Below are positions 9,307 through 17,383 of a stretch of 52,133 nucleotides of DNA, piece after piece. This stretch comes from a beta proteobacterium AAP51. Lineage in GTDB: Bacteria > Pseudomonadota > Gammaproteobacteria > Burkholderiales > Burkholderiaceae_C. The stretch lies in the NCBI GenBank assembly GCA_001295905.1, contig LJHT01000041.1:1-52133 (forward strand), written 5' to 3'. The notes beneath the pieces were generated by a model. That model did not search any database. It was given only the letters and a program-made list of their open reading frames with translations, and was not told the origin of the DNA. The position numbers were made by a program, and so were the translations under genes. Each line of letters begins with the position of its first letter. The first letter of the stretch is position 1.

Positions 9307-10749
9307 ATGCTGTTTACCGACCTCGGCCTGGCCGAGCCCCTGCTGCGTGCCGTGCACGAACAGGGCTACGACACCCCCACCCCCATCCAGGCGCAAGCCA
9401 TTCCGCAGGTGCTGAAGGGCGGCGACCTGCTCGCCGGCGCGCAGACCGGCACCGGCAAGACCGCCGGCTTCACGCTGCCCATGCTGCACCGCCTGGCCGC
9501 CGGCGCGCCCGTGAAAGACGCGCGCGGCCGCCCGGCCATCCGCGCGCTCATCCTCACGCCCACGCGTGAACTCGCTGCGCAGGTGGAAGAAAGCGTGCGC
9601 ACCTACGGCAAGTACCTGCCGCTGAAGAGCATGGTGATGTTCGGCGGCGTGGGCATGCAGCCGCAGATCGACAAGCTGCGCCAGGGCGTGGACATCCTCG
9701 TGGCCACGCCGGGCCGCCTGCTCGACCACCACCAGAACCGCACGCTCGACCTGAGCCACGTGGAAATCTTCGTGCTGGATGAGGCCGACCGCATGCTCGA
9801 CATGGGCTTCATCCACGATATCAAGAAGGTGCTGGCTGTTCTGCCACAGAAGAAGCAGAGCCTGCTCTTTTCTGCCACCTTCAGCGACGAGATCAAGGCC
9901 CTGGCCGACCGGCTGCTGAACGCGCCCGCGCTCATCGAGGTGGCACGCCGCAACCAGACCAACGAGTCCATCGCGCAGAAGCTGCACCCCGTGGGCCGCG
10001 AGCGCAAGAAGGAACTGCTGGCGCACCTGATCAAGAGCGGCGACTGGCACCAGGTGCTGGTGTTCACGCGCATGAAACACGGCGCCAACCGCCTGACCGA
10101 GTACCTGAACGAGCAGGGCATCAGCGCCATGGCCATCCATGGCAACAAGAGCCAGACGGCGCGCACCAAGGCATTGGCCGACTTCAAGACCAACGACCTG
10201 CAGGTGCTGGTGGCCACCGACATCGCGGCCCGCGGCATCGACATCGACCAGCTGCCGCACGTGGTGAACTTCGAGCTGCCCAACGTGCCGGAAGACTATG
10301 TGCACCGCATCGGCCGCACCGGCCGTGCCGGCGCGCAGGGCGAGGCCATCAGCCTGGTGTGCGTGGACGAGGAGATCTTCCTCAAGGACATCGAGAGGCT
10401 CATCAAGCGCAGCATTCCGCGCGAGACCGTGCCCGGCTTCGAGCCGCCTGCCGGCGAGAAGGCCGAGCCCATCGTGCTGGGCCGCATGACCATCGGCGTG
10501 GGTGGCACCAAGCGCCATGCCTATGCGGGCGGCGGCGGTGGCGGTGGTGGCCGCAGTGGTGGTGGCGGTGGCCGCCCCGGTGGGGGCCGCCCAGGCGGCG
10601 CTGCGTCGGCCGGCCGTTCGGGCGGCCCCTCGGCGGGGCCTGCTGGCGGGCGTGCCGGTGGCCGCTCAGGCAGCGGTGGTGGTGGTGGTGGTGGTGGTGG
10701 TGGCGGTGGCCGCCCCCCGGCCGGCCGCGGCGGCCCGCCCAAGCGCTGA
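9307..10749 (+). CDS. rhlE: DEAD-box ATP-dependent RNA helicase, RhlE type
   Basis: 480 codons. Unwinds RNA duplexes during ribosome assembly and RNA turnover. Motifs in order: a Q-motif region near [10 protein letters not shown], Walker A AQTGTGKT (45-52), PTRELA (85-90), TPGR (134-137), DEAD (158-161), SAT (189-191), [10 protein letters not shown] (303-312) and HRIGRTGR (333-340). After about residue 405 the protein ends in a Gly/Arg/Pro-rich low-complexity tail of some 75 residues containing nine consecutive GGT codons, as expected for an RNA-binding RGG-like tail. The frame is open far upstream, but homology begins at MLFTDLGL, fixing the start at 9307. Ends before a strong hairpin shared with the convergent oxidoreductase gene. 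Confidence 0.94.
   Translation: MLFTDLGLAEPLLRAVHEQGYDTPTPIQAQAIPQVLKGGDLLAGAQTGTGKTAGFTLPMLHRLAAGAPVKDARGRPAIRALILTPTRELAAQVEESVRTYGKYLPLKSMVMFGGVGMQPQIDKLRQGVDILVATPGRLLDHHQNRTLDLSHVEIFVLDEADRMLDMGFIHDIKKVLAVLPQKKQSLLFSATFSDEIKALADRLLNAPALIEVARRNQTNESIAQKLHPVGRERKKELLAHLIKSGDWHQVLVFTRMKHGANRLTEYLNEQGISAMAIHGNKSQTARTKALADFKTNDLQVLVATDIAARGIDIDQLPHVVNFELPNVPEDYVHRIGRTGRAGAQGEAISLVCVDEEIFLKDIERLIKRSIPRETVPGFEPPAGEKAEPIVLGRMTIGVGGTKRHAYAGGGGGGGGRSGGGGGRPGGGRPGGAASAGRSGGPSAGPAGGRAGGRSGSGGGGGGGGGGGGRPPAGRGGPPKR
10675..10701 (+). repeat. (GGT)9 trinucleotide repeat in the rhlE tail
   Basis: Nine perfect GGT codons followed by GGC GGT GGC, coding for glycine. Unit changes would keep the reading frame, so tail length could vary between strains by slippage. 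Confidence 0.9.
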
Positions 10750-10766
10750 GCTGCCTTCGTCTTTCC

Positions 10767-10788
10767 GGCCCGGGTTCAAGCCCGGGCC
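10767..10788. terminator. Hairpin between rhlE and the convergent oxidoreductase gene
   Basis: GGCCCGGG (10767-10774), loop TTCAAG, CCCGGGCC (10781-10788): a perfect 8-bp GC stem. It includes the last codons and stop (10776-10778) of the minus-strand gene. A weak T-rich stretch (AGTTTCTTC) follows on the plus strand, so it mainly suits termination of rhlE. Confidence 0.6.
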
Positions 10789-13526
10789 AGTTTCTTCAGC
10801 GCCTCCAGTTGCCCGGCGCGCAGTTCTTCGCGGACCGGTGCCAGGTCCACGGGCTGCTGCAGCAGCTTGGTGAAGGCCTTGGCCGTGCCCGGCGGGCCCA
10901 CGTACAGGCCGCCGGCCAACTGGCCGTGGCGCACCACCAGGCGCCACCAGGCGGCATCGCCCTCGCGGGCGTGGAAGTCTTCGTCGCCCTCGCGCGCGAC
11001 CACGTCGCCCTGGCTGCGCAGGTCGATGCCCTCGCACTTCAGCTGCAGCACGATGCGCGGCGTGGCGTAGGGCACCGGCGTGCCCAGCATCGCCTCCACC
11101 GCCGTGGCCGCGTGCGCCGCGCCGATGGGCCACAGGCCGCGCGGCGTGCCTTTCAGGTCGGCCACGTCGCCCACGGCGTAGATGTCGGCATCGTCGGTCT
11201 GCATGTGGCGGTTCACGCGGATGCCGTTGTCACCCAGCGCCAGGCCGGCCTGCTCGGCCAGGAAAGTGTTGGCCTGGATGCCCAGCGCGGCCACGAAGAC
11301 ATCGGCCCGCACCCGCGGCCCGTGCGCCAGCTGCGCCACCTGCAGCTGCGGGTGGCCTTCGTAGCGCAGCACCGAGGCCTGCGTCACCACCTGGATGCCG
11401 ATGCTTTCCAGGTAACCCTGCAGCCGGGCAGCTCCGGGCTCGTCGAGCTGCGCGTTCATCAGCCGGTCGGCGCGCTGCAGCAGCGTCACGCGCAGGCCCA
11501 GCTTGTGCAGCGCGTCGGCCGCCTCCACGCCCAGCACGCCGCCGCCCACCACCAGCGCGCGCCGTGCGCCGCGGCGGCGCACATAGTCGCGGATGGCCTG
11601 GGCGTCGTCGGCGCTGCGCAGCACGAAGGCGTTGGGGTGGTTCAGGAAGCCGGGGTCGGGCGGCGTGCTGCGCGCGCCGGTGGCCAGCACCAGCTTGTCG
11701 TAGGGCAGGGCCTCGCCGCTGGCCAGATGCAGCAGGCGCTGGGGGCGGTCGATGCGCGCGGCCACGGTGCCGGGCCACAGGGTGATGTGCTGGCCGGCAG
11801 CCCAGTCGTCGGGCAGCAGCTTCAGCGCGGGCAGGCCGTCGCCGTCGTAGATGAGCCGGCCGATGCCCATGCGGTTGTAGAAGCCGTGCGCCTCGTTGGC
11901 CACGATGTCGATCTTCACGCTGGGGCTGCTGCGGCGCAGCGCCTCGGCCACGCCCATGCCGGCCACGCCATTGCCGACGATGACCACGCGCTGCAGCGCC
12001 ACGTTCAGCGCGCGGTCCACCGGCGGCGTGCGGTGCACCGTGACCACCTTCGGCGCCGGTGCGGAATGGGGGTCGCGGTCGATGAGCACCGGGCCCTGCA
12101 CCGTGCACATGCAGGCCAGGCGCGCGCGGCCCTCCAGCCCCAGGCGGCGCAGCGTGGCCCGTTCGTCTTCACCCGGCGGCGCCAGGTTCTCGTGGCCCTC
12201 GCAGATGGCCACGGGGTCGGCACCGCACACGCCGGCGCGGCAGCCATAGTTGATTTTCAGGCCCGCGCCTTCGATGGCCTCCAGCAAGGTGGCGTCGGGC
12301 GCCACCTGGAAGGTGATGCCGGAGCCGCGGTCGGTCACTTCGGCCGCGTCGTGCTGGGCCAGGCGGTCTTTCAGCGCCTTGCCACCACCCAGCTGCGTGG
12401 CGGGGCGGCCGTGGTCGGGGCGTGCGCTGGCGCGCTGCGTGGCCTGCCAGCGGCGCTCGGCGTGCAGGCCGCTGGCGGCCAGCGCCGCTGCCAGCAGCAG
12501 CCCGCTGGCGCGCGCGGCCTGCAGCAGCAGCGGGTTGGGCTCCAGTTGCAGCAGCGTGGCCAGCGTGCGCACCACCAGCGGCCCGGCGAACCAGTAGAAG
12601 GCGCTGAGCGCCAGCACGCCGAAGGCCAGCGCCAGGCGGTAGGGGTTGGCCGGTGTGGCCGGCACGAAGGCCAGCAGCAGCATGTAGAGCCCGGCCGAGG
12701 CGCAGCAGGCGCCCAGCAGCACCGCCACCTGGCCGGCCATGCCGTAGGCCGGCGCCGGGCCCTGCAGGAAGTAGCCCAGCACCAGCCCCGGCAGCAATGC
12801 CATGAACAGGCGGCGCTGCGCGGCGTGGCGCGGGTCGTCGTCGTAGAGGTCGCTGAAGACGGCGGCGCGGGGGTTGAAGTCGTAGCAGCTCTTCTGGCAG
12901 CCCACGCAGGGGTTGCAGTAGCCGTTCTTCACCACCACCAGCGGCGCCTGCCCGTAGGTGCGCTGGATGGGCGCCAGCGGGCAGAAGGTGCCGCACCAGC
13001 CGCTGCGGCCCTTGAACACCAGCCCGCCGGCGAAGGCCAGCACCAGCACCGCCAGCAGCCCCAGGCCCACCACCGTGCCGCTGTGGTTGAGCAGGGGCGC
13101 ACGCAGCGCCACCGCGGTGACGAACAGCGCCACGGCGATGCCGAAGGCGCCGGCCTTCAGTGCGGGTGGCAGGTCCAGCGCGCGGCTGAAGCCGCCCAGG
13201 CGCGGCAGCTGGTTCATCGTGGCCATGGGGCACACCTGGCGCCACAGGCCCGGCGCCACCACCAGCAGCGCCGGCACCAGCGGAATGGCCAGGCCCCAGA
13301 ACAGCAGCAGGCCGAGCGCAGGTTGCAGCAGCAAGAGCAGCGCCAGCGCCAGCGTGCAGGCCAGCACCACCGCGCGGGCCGCGTACCACACCGCCATCGG
13401 CACGCGGGTCTGCAGCTGCGTGTAGTTGCGGAAGAACTGCGTCGCGTCGGCGGTGCCCGGGGCCGGGCCGGTGGTGGCAGGGCCGTTGGACGCGGCCACC
13501 ACGGGCACGGGAACGGGGCGGGCCAT
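10776..13526 (-). CDS. Membrane oxidoreductase: 4Fe-4S polyferredoxin-like, 2Fe-2S and NirB-like FAD/NAD modules fused
   Basis: 916 codons from ATG 13526, 6 bases after the upstream stop. Modules in order: (i) about eight membrane helices (roughly 46-353) carrying CP at 99-100, CX3CP at C178/C182 and CX2CX2CX3C at C204, C207, C210 and C214, as in NapH/NosR/CcoG-type membrane ferredoxins; (ii) a plant-type ferredoxin domain (about 400-485) with C429, C434 and C472, but Asp437 where the third cysteine is expected, and spare C442 and C474; (iii) a pyridine-nucleotide-disulphide oxidoreductase (about 512-890) with a FAD site at VIVGNGVAG, an NAD site at VVGGGVLGVEAA (659-670), a late AVGDVAD FAD motif and a NirB-like end. 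It could carry electrons from NAD(P)H through FAD and clusters to a quinone or periplasmic acceptor; this route is inferred. Coupled to FHA and cNMP-domain genes. Confidence 0.85.
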   Translation of the reverse strand: MARPVPVPVVAASNGPATTGPAPGTADATQFFRNYTQLQTRVPMAVWYAARAVVLACTLALALLLLLQPALGLLLFWGLAIPLVPALLVVAPGLWRQVCPMATMNQLPRLGGFSRALDLPPALKAGAFGIAVALFVTAVALRAPLLNHSGTVVGLGLLAVLVLAFAGGLVFKGRSGWCGTFCPLAPIQRTYGQAPLVVVKNGYCNPCVGCQKSCYDFNPRAAVFSDLYDDDPRHAAQRRLFMALLPGLVLGYFLQGPAPAYGMAGQVAVLLGACCASAGLYMLLLAFVPATPANPYRLALAFGVLALSAFYWFAGPLVVRTLATLLQLEPNPLLLQAARASGLLLAAALAASGLHAERRWQATQRASARPDHGRPATQLGGGKALKDRLAQHDAAEVTDRGSGITFQVAPDATLLEAIEGAGLKINYGCRAGVCGADPVAICEGHENLAPPGEDERATLRRLGLEGRARLACMCTVQGPVLIDRDPHSAPAPKVVTVHRTPPVDRALNVALQRVVIVGNGVAGMGVAEALRRSSPSVKIDIVANEAHGFYNRMGIGRLIYDGDGLPALKLLPDDWAAGQHITLWPGTVAARIDRPQRLLHLASGEALPYDKLVLATGARSTPPDPGFLNHPNAFVLRSADDAQAIRDYVRRRGARRALVVGGGVLGVEAADALHKLGLRVTLLQRADRLMNAQLDEPGAARLQGYLESIGIQVVTQASVLRYEGHPQLQVAQLAHGPRVRADVFVAALGIQANTFLAEQAGLALGDNGIRVNRHMQTDDADIYAVGDVADLKGTPRGLWPIGAAHAATAVEAMLGTPVPYATPRIVLQLKCEGIDLRSQGDVVAREGDEDFHAREGDAAWWRLVVRHGQLAGGLYVGPPGTAKAFTKLLQQPVDLAPVREELRAGQLEALKKLARA

Positions 13527-13532
13527 CGCCGT

Positions 13533-14012
13533 TCAGTCCTGCGGCTGTTGTGGCGGCTGCAGCTGGCGCAGCCGGCCGGCCACGTGGGCGCCCAGGTCGC
13601 GCAGCAGCGCCAGCGCGATGCGCGGCTGCCAGGCCGCCAGCTGCTGCAGGGCCTCGGGCGTGAGCAGCAGCAGCTCGGCCGGCCCCTCGGGGCTGACGCT
13701 GGCGCGTGTGCTGCTCGGCACGCCGTCCAGGAAACCCAGGATGCCGAAGACTTCGCCCTCGCCGCGCAGCACGGGCCGCCCCCGAGGCCCGGCGCCGGCC
13801 GCCAGCAGCTGCACCTGGCCGCTGGCGATGAAGCCCAGCGCGCGCGTGGTGTCGCCGATGTCCTGCACCAGCGCGCCGGCGGGGTAGCGGCGGCGCGCGG
13901 CGTAGGTGATGAACTTCTCCCACTCTTCGCTGCTGAGGTCGGCCAGGATGGCGCGCGGCGGGCTGCTTTCGGCCGCGGGCTGGGGCTGGCCGTAGCTGAA
14001 GAAGTCTTTCAC
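13533..14012 (-). CDS. Cyclic-nucleotide-binding-domain protein without DNA-binding domain
   Basis: 159 codons from GTG 14012, in a GTGA overlap with the FHA gene stop. Residues about 22-125 form a CAP-type beta-roll (ILADLSSEEWEKFI, ALGFIASGQVQLL, GEVFGILGFLDG). The phosphate-binding cassette is atypical: the usual FGE has Ile91 in place of Glu, while Arg103 is kept (STRAS). The protein ends in a short helix and a Pro/Gln-rich tail, with no helix-turn-helix, so it is a stand-alone sensor or adaptor rather than a transcription factor. It may bind a ligand other than cAMP, or none. Its place between the FHA and redox genes suggests it gates or docks to them. Confidence 0.82.
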   Translation of the reverse strand: MKDFFSYGQPQPAAESSPPRAILADLSSEEWEKFITYAARRRYPAGALVQDIGDTTRALGFIASGQVQLLAAGAGPRGRPVLRGEGEVFGILGFLDGVPSSTRASVSPEGPAELLLLTPEALQQLAAWQPRIALALLRDLGAHVAGRLRQLQPPQQPQD

Positions 14013-15064
14013 CGTGCACCCCCTTCGCCGCGGGTGGCCGCTGCAGGGGCCGCCTGCGCGGCCGCGCGCTGCAGCAGGGCCCCCGGGTCGGCCCCGGGGG
14101 CCAGCAAGGCCTGCAGGGCGGCCTCGGGGGTGGCCGCCAGCAGCCAGGGCTGGGCTTCGGGCGGGGTTGCCGCCGCAGAGGCGGGGCCGGCGCTGCCGTC
14201 GTGGTTGCCGGAATGCTGATGGGCCTGGGCCTGGGTCTGGGCCTGGGCCTGCGCTTGTTGCGCGAGCACGGTCCGCAGCGCCAGCACGGCCGCACGGGCC
14301 AGCGCGGCCACCTGGGCCGCTGCCGGGCCAGCTGGGCGGCCTGCCAGGGCCTGGGGCGGCAGGCCCAGGCCGGCGGCCAGCTGGGCCAGCACGGGGTCGA
14401 TCGCGGGTGCCGCCGCCGGCGCAGGGGCTGGGCTGGGTGCAGCGGCCGACGCCGCTGCCGGCTTCTGCGCCATGCGGATCTTGGTGACCTCCAGCGATTC
14501 GTCCACCAGCGGCGGCGCTGCACGAAGGATTTCCGTCAGCCCGGCCCGCCTGGGCGCGGCCAGGCCCAGCATGGCCGCTGGGTCGCCGCCTCTCAGGGGG
14601 ATGGGCGGCATGGGCGTGGTGGGGGGCTTGGGCAGGGCCTGCGGGCCCAGTGGCGTGGTGTCTTCCACCGAAGACGGCCGCGCCGCTGCAGGCACCGCGG
14701 TTGGCAGGGCCCGTGCGTCCCTGTCCGGCAGGGCCGCGGGCCGGGGCAGGCCGCTGAGCACGGTGATCGTGTAGGGCCCCAGGTCGATGCGGTCGCCATC
14801 CTGCAGCGCATGTTCACCGGCCAGCCGCGTGGTGCTGCCGTTGACGAAGGTGCCGTTGGTCGACAGATCTCGCAGCACCAGACCGCCATGGGCCGCCAGC
14901 AGTTCGCAATGCCGGGCCGAGATGGCCCGCGTGCGGTCGGGAATGGTCCAGTGCGCGGCCGGGTCGCGGCCGATGACGAAGCGCGCGGCATCGGCCGGCA
15001 ACTGCATCTCCAGGCGCACGCCTTCGGCGAGTTCGCTGCCCTTCACCATCTTCAGCCGGATCAT
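14009..15064 (-). CDS. FHA-domain protein, TagH-like architecture
   Basis: 351 codons from ATG 15064, preceded by a strong GGGGGG-type ribosome binding site. The N-terminal FHA domain (about 1-105) has the phosphothreonine-binding signature: GR at 32-33, SARH at 49-52 and LSTNGTFVNG at 67-76. A long Pro/Ala-rich linker follows, then a helical C-terminal region (about 250-351) with LAAGLGLPPQAL and EAALQALLAPGADPGALLQRA. That region recalls the C-terminal part of type VI secretion TagH-like FHA proteins, but no secretion gene is in the window. A (CAGGCC)n repeat codes for AQAQAQTQAQA in the middle of it. The FHA domain implies Thr phosphorylation by a kinase encoded elsewhere. First gene of the coupled FHA / cNMP / oxidoreductase operon. 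Confidence 0.82.
   Translation of the reverse strand: MIRLKMVKGSELAEGVRLEMQLPADAARFVIGRDPAAHWTIPDRTRAISARHCELLAAHGGLVLRDLSTNGTFVNGSTTRLAGEHALQDGDRIDLGPYTITVLSGLPRPAALPDRDARALPTAVPAAARPSSVEDTTPLGPQALPKPPTTPMPPIPLRGGDPAAMLGLAAPRRAGLTEILRAAPPLVDESLEVTKIRMAQKPAAASAAAPSPAPAPAAAPAIDPVLAQLAAGLGLPPQALAGRPAGPAAAQVAALARAAVLALRTVLAQQAQAQAQTQAQAHQHSGNHDGSAGPASAAATPPEAQPWLLAATPEAALQALLAPGADPGALLQRAAAQAAPAAATRGEGGAR
14220..14251 (-). repeat. Hexanucleotide (CAGGCC) repeat in the FHA gene
   Basis: About five units of CAGGCC, one changed to CAGACC, coding for alternating Gln and Ala. In-frame slippage would change the length of the helical linker only. Confidence 0.75.
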
Positions 15065-15224
15065 CGGACGCCCCCCTTCATCTGCCGTGGTGTCTTCGGG
15101 GGCCCTGGCCTGGGCCTGCCCCCTGTCTGCCTTCCTGCCTTTGCGCCCGCCCTTGCCCGCAGCCGACGGGCGCAGGGCCGGCAGGCCGCCCACGCCTGCC
15201 CGAGGCCACGCCCTGCCGCAGCGT

Positions 15225-17252
15225 TCAAGCGGGCGCCTTCGGGTGCACGGGCAAGGGCAGCTCCGGCCGCAGCCGGTAGAACTTCAGCGGGGCTTCGGCG
15301 GGCGCCTGCCTCACCTCGCGCGCGGTGTCGCGCAGCACGTTCTTGCGGATGGCGCCCACCACGTGCATCTCGCAGGGCTTGCAGTCGAAGCGCAGCGTGA
15401 GCTTGTCGGGGCCGTGCTGCAGCGTCATGGGCTCGGCACGCACCGTGCCCTGCACGCCCACCACGCCCTTGGCCTGCTTGGGGCACAGGCTCAGGCTCCA
15501 GCGCACGCAGTGCTTGGTGATCATCAGCGACACCTCGCCCAGCTCTTCATGGCTTTCGTAGGCCGCGCCGACGAGCTTCACGCCATGCCGGGCATAGAAG
15601 GCCGCCGCCTGGCTGTTGTAGACGTTGGCCAGGTAGCTAAGCGTGTCTTCCGGGTAGGGCACCGGGGGTTGCACCGGCGCCGCGGGTGGCAGCGGCTGGA
15701 AGGCGGCGGCGCGCGCGGCTTCCAGCGCCGCCGCGGCTTCGCGGCGCAAGGCGTTGGCCACGCTGGCCGGCAGGAACCAGGGCTCGGCAAAGCCGATCTG
15801 CACGTGCCGCGCCTCGAACAGCGTGCCGCCCAGGGCCGAGAGCTTCTCCAGCACCGTCTGCCGCGCCTTCTCTGCGTCCTTCGCGCGCTCGTGCGGGTGT
15901 GCCACCGCCACCTGCGCGTGGTGGCCGCGCTCGTCGGTGATGTCGAGCGCAAAACCCTGCGCGGTGGCCGAGAGGTGCAGGTCCACCGCGATCAGCCGCT
16001 CGGCCGACTTCTTCTCCAGCAGCCGCTCCCAGGCCATGTCGCGGTTGCGGCTGATCTCGGCGCCCTTGCGCAGGCCGTGCAGCGTTTTCAGGGCCTCCAT
16101 GGGCGCGTTGGGGAAGATGCGCCAGCCGCGCCCGCCCAGCTTCTGCGCCACGTTCACCGGCACGCCTTGCAGTTCACCCTGCAGGTCCCACCAGGTGAGG
16201 GCGTCGCCGTTGTTCAGCACGGTGTCGCCGCTGCGGGCATCGACGTCGAAGTGTTCGGGCCCCAGCTGCACCACATGACCCACGGCGATGCCGGCGTGCT
16301 TGGGCGTGTCGAAGGCGCCGATGTCGCCTTGCTCCAGCGCGCGGCGGCCGTTGACGAAGTAGTCGGTGGCGCCGCGGTTGTAGCCGCGGTCGGGGTCGGG
16401 CGTGAAGGTGTAGCGGCAGCGGCCGTCGCTGCTGGCAGCGAGTTCGGGCCGGGCCTCCAGCAGCTGGTCGAGCAGCTGCCGGTAGTGCGCGGTGACGTTC
16501 TTCACCGTGGCCATGTCCTTGTAGCGGCCCTCGATCTTGAAGCTGCGGATGCCCGCGTCCACCAGCGCGTGCAGGTTGGCGCTCTGGTTGTTGTCTTTCA
16601 CGCTGAGCACGTGCTTGTCGTGCGCGACGATGCGGCCCTGGCTGTCGGTGACGGTATAGGGCAGCCGGCATTCCTGGCTGCAGCTGCCGCGGTTGGCGCT
16701 GCGCCCGGTGTGGGCGTGGCTGATGAAACACTGCCCGCTGTAGGCCACGCACAGCGCCCCGTGCACGAAGAACTCGAGCGTGGCTGCCTGCACCTGGGCG
16801 CGGATGGCCGAGATCTGCCGCAGGTCGAGTTCGCGCGCCAGCACCATCTGCGCAAAGCCCACGTCCTGCAGGAACCGCGCCTTCTCGGGCGTGCGGATGT
16901 CGGTCTGCGTGCTGGCATGCAGCTGGATGGGCGGCAAATCAAGCTGAAGCAGGCCCATGTCTTGCACGATGAGGGCGTCGGCGCCGGCGCGCCACACGTC
17001 CCAGGCCATGCGGCGCGCGGCTTCGAGCTCGTCATCGCGCAGGATGGTGTTCAGCGTGATGAAGATGCGCGCGCCGAAGCGGTGGGCGTGGCGGCAGAGT
17101 TTCTCGATCTCGGCCAGCGGGTTGCCGGCCTTGTCACGGGCGCCGAAGGCGGGGCCGCCGATGTAGACGGCATCGGCGCCGTGGTTGATGGCCTCGATGC
17201 CGATGGCGGCATCGCGGGCAGGTGCAAGCAGTTCCAGGTGGGCACGCGGCAT
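15225..17252 (-). CDS. rlhA: U32 family protein RlhA (23S rRNA C2501 hydroxylation)
   Basis: 675 codons from ATG 17252; an ATG at 17306 with GGGG upstream is also possible and would add 18 residues. RlhA hydroxylates cytidine 2501 of 23S rRNA together with prephenate-derived chemistry. The match to the E. coli protein is strong throughout: LELLAPARDAAIGIEAINHG, YIGGPAFGAR, IFITLNTIL, LHASTQTDIRT, FFVHGALCVAYSGQC, GRSANRGSCSQECRLPY, SFKIEGRYKD near residue 245 and a C-terminal KHCVRWSLSLCPKQAKG ... FDCKPCEMHV block. These cysteines are candidate iron-sulfur ligands in the U32 family. The length (E. coli about 650) separates RlhA from the shorter TrhP and UbiU/UbiV relatives. Neighbours on the same strand are MsrA upstream and, 160 bases downstream, the FHA operon. 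Confidence 0.93.
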   Translation of the reverse strand: MPRAHLELLAPARDAAIGIEAINHGADAVYIGGPAFGARDKAGNPLAEIEKLCRHAHRFGARIFITLNTILRDDELEAARRMAWDVWRAGADALIVQDMGLLQLDLPPIQLHASTQTDIRTPEKARFLQDVGFAQMVLARELDLRQISAIRAQVQAATLEFFVHGALCVAYSGQCFISHAHTGRSANRGSCSQECRLPYTVTDSQGRIVAHDKHVLSVKDNNQSANLHALVDAGIRSFKIEGRYKDMATVKNVTAHYRQLLDQLLEARPELAASSDGRCRYTFTPDPDRGYNRGATDYFVNGRRALEQGDIGAFDTPKHAGIAVGHVVQLGPEHFDVDARSGDTVLNNGDALTWWDLQGELQGVPVNVAQKLGGRGWRIFPNAPMEALKTLHGLRKGAEISRNRDMAWERLLEKKSAERLIAVDLHLSATAQGFALDITDERGHHAQVAVAHPHERAKDAEKARQTVLEKLSALGGTLFEARHVQIGFAEPWFLPASVANALRREAAAALEAARAAAFQPLPPAAPVQPPVPYPEDTLSYLANVYNSQAAAFYARHGVKLVGAAYESHEELGEVSLMITKHCVRWSLSLCPKQAKGVVGVQGTVRAEPMTLQHGPDKLTLRFDCKPCEMHVVGAIRKNVLRDTAREVRQAPAEAPLKFYRLRPELPLPVHPKAPA

Positions 17253-17354
17253 GGGCAGGCGGCGGGGCGGGCAGGTGGCACGCAGGGAGCGTGCGGTGCC
17301 CGGCATTGTTCCCCATGCCCGGGGGCGGCGCCAGCGCGGGCAGCCCCCTAAGCA

Positions 17355-17383
17355 GGCTTCAGCGCGGCTTCACCCCGGCTTCA
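17355..17383 (+). repeat. Three 11-bp-spaced GGCTTCA repeats at the msrA stop
   Basis: GGCTTCA at 17355, 17366 and 17377, exactly 11 bases apart, with GGCTTC again at 17385. The last full copy contains the msrA stop (17381-17383). Confidence 0.8.

Noticed and set aside
10500..10742. GGT/GGC-rich stretch as a CRISPR or other spaced repeat array
   Set aside because: It is in frame with rhlE and codes for the Gly/Arg tail; no spacers.
14400..14760. Pro/Ala-rich linker of the FHA protein as a frameshift scar
   Set aside because: Linker composition is continuous and both flanks stay in one frame with matching domains.
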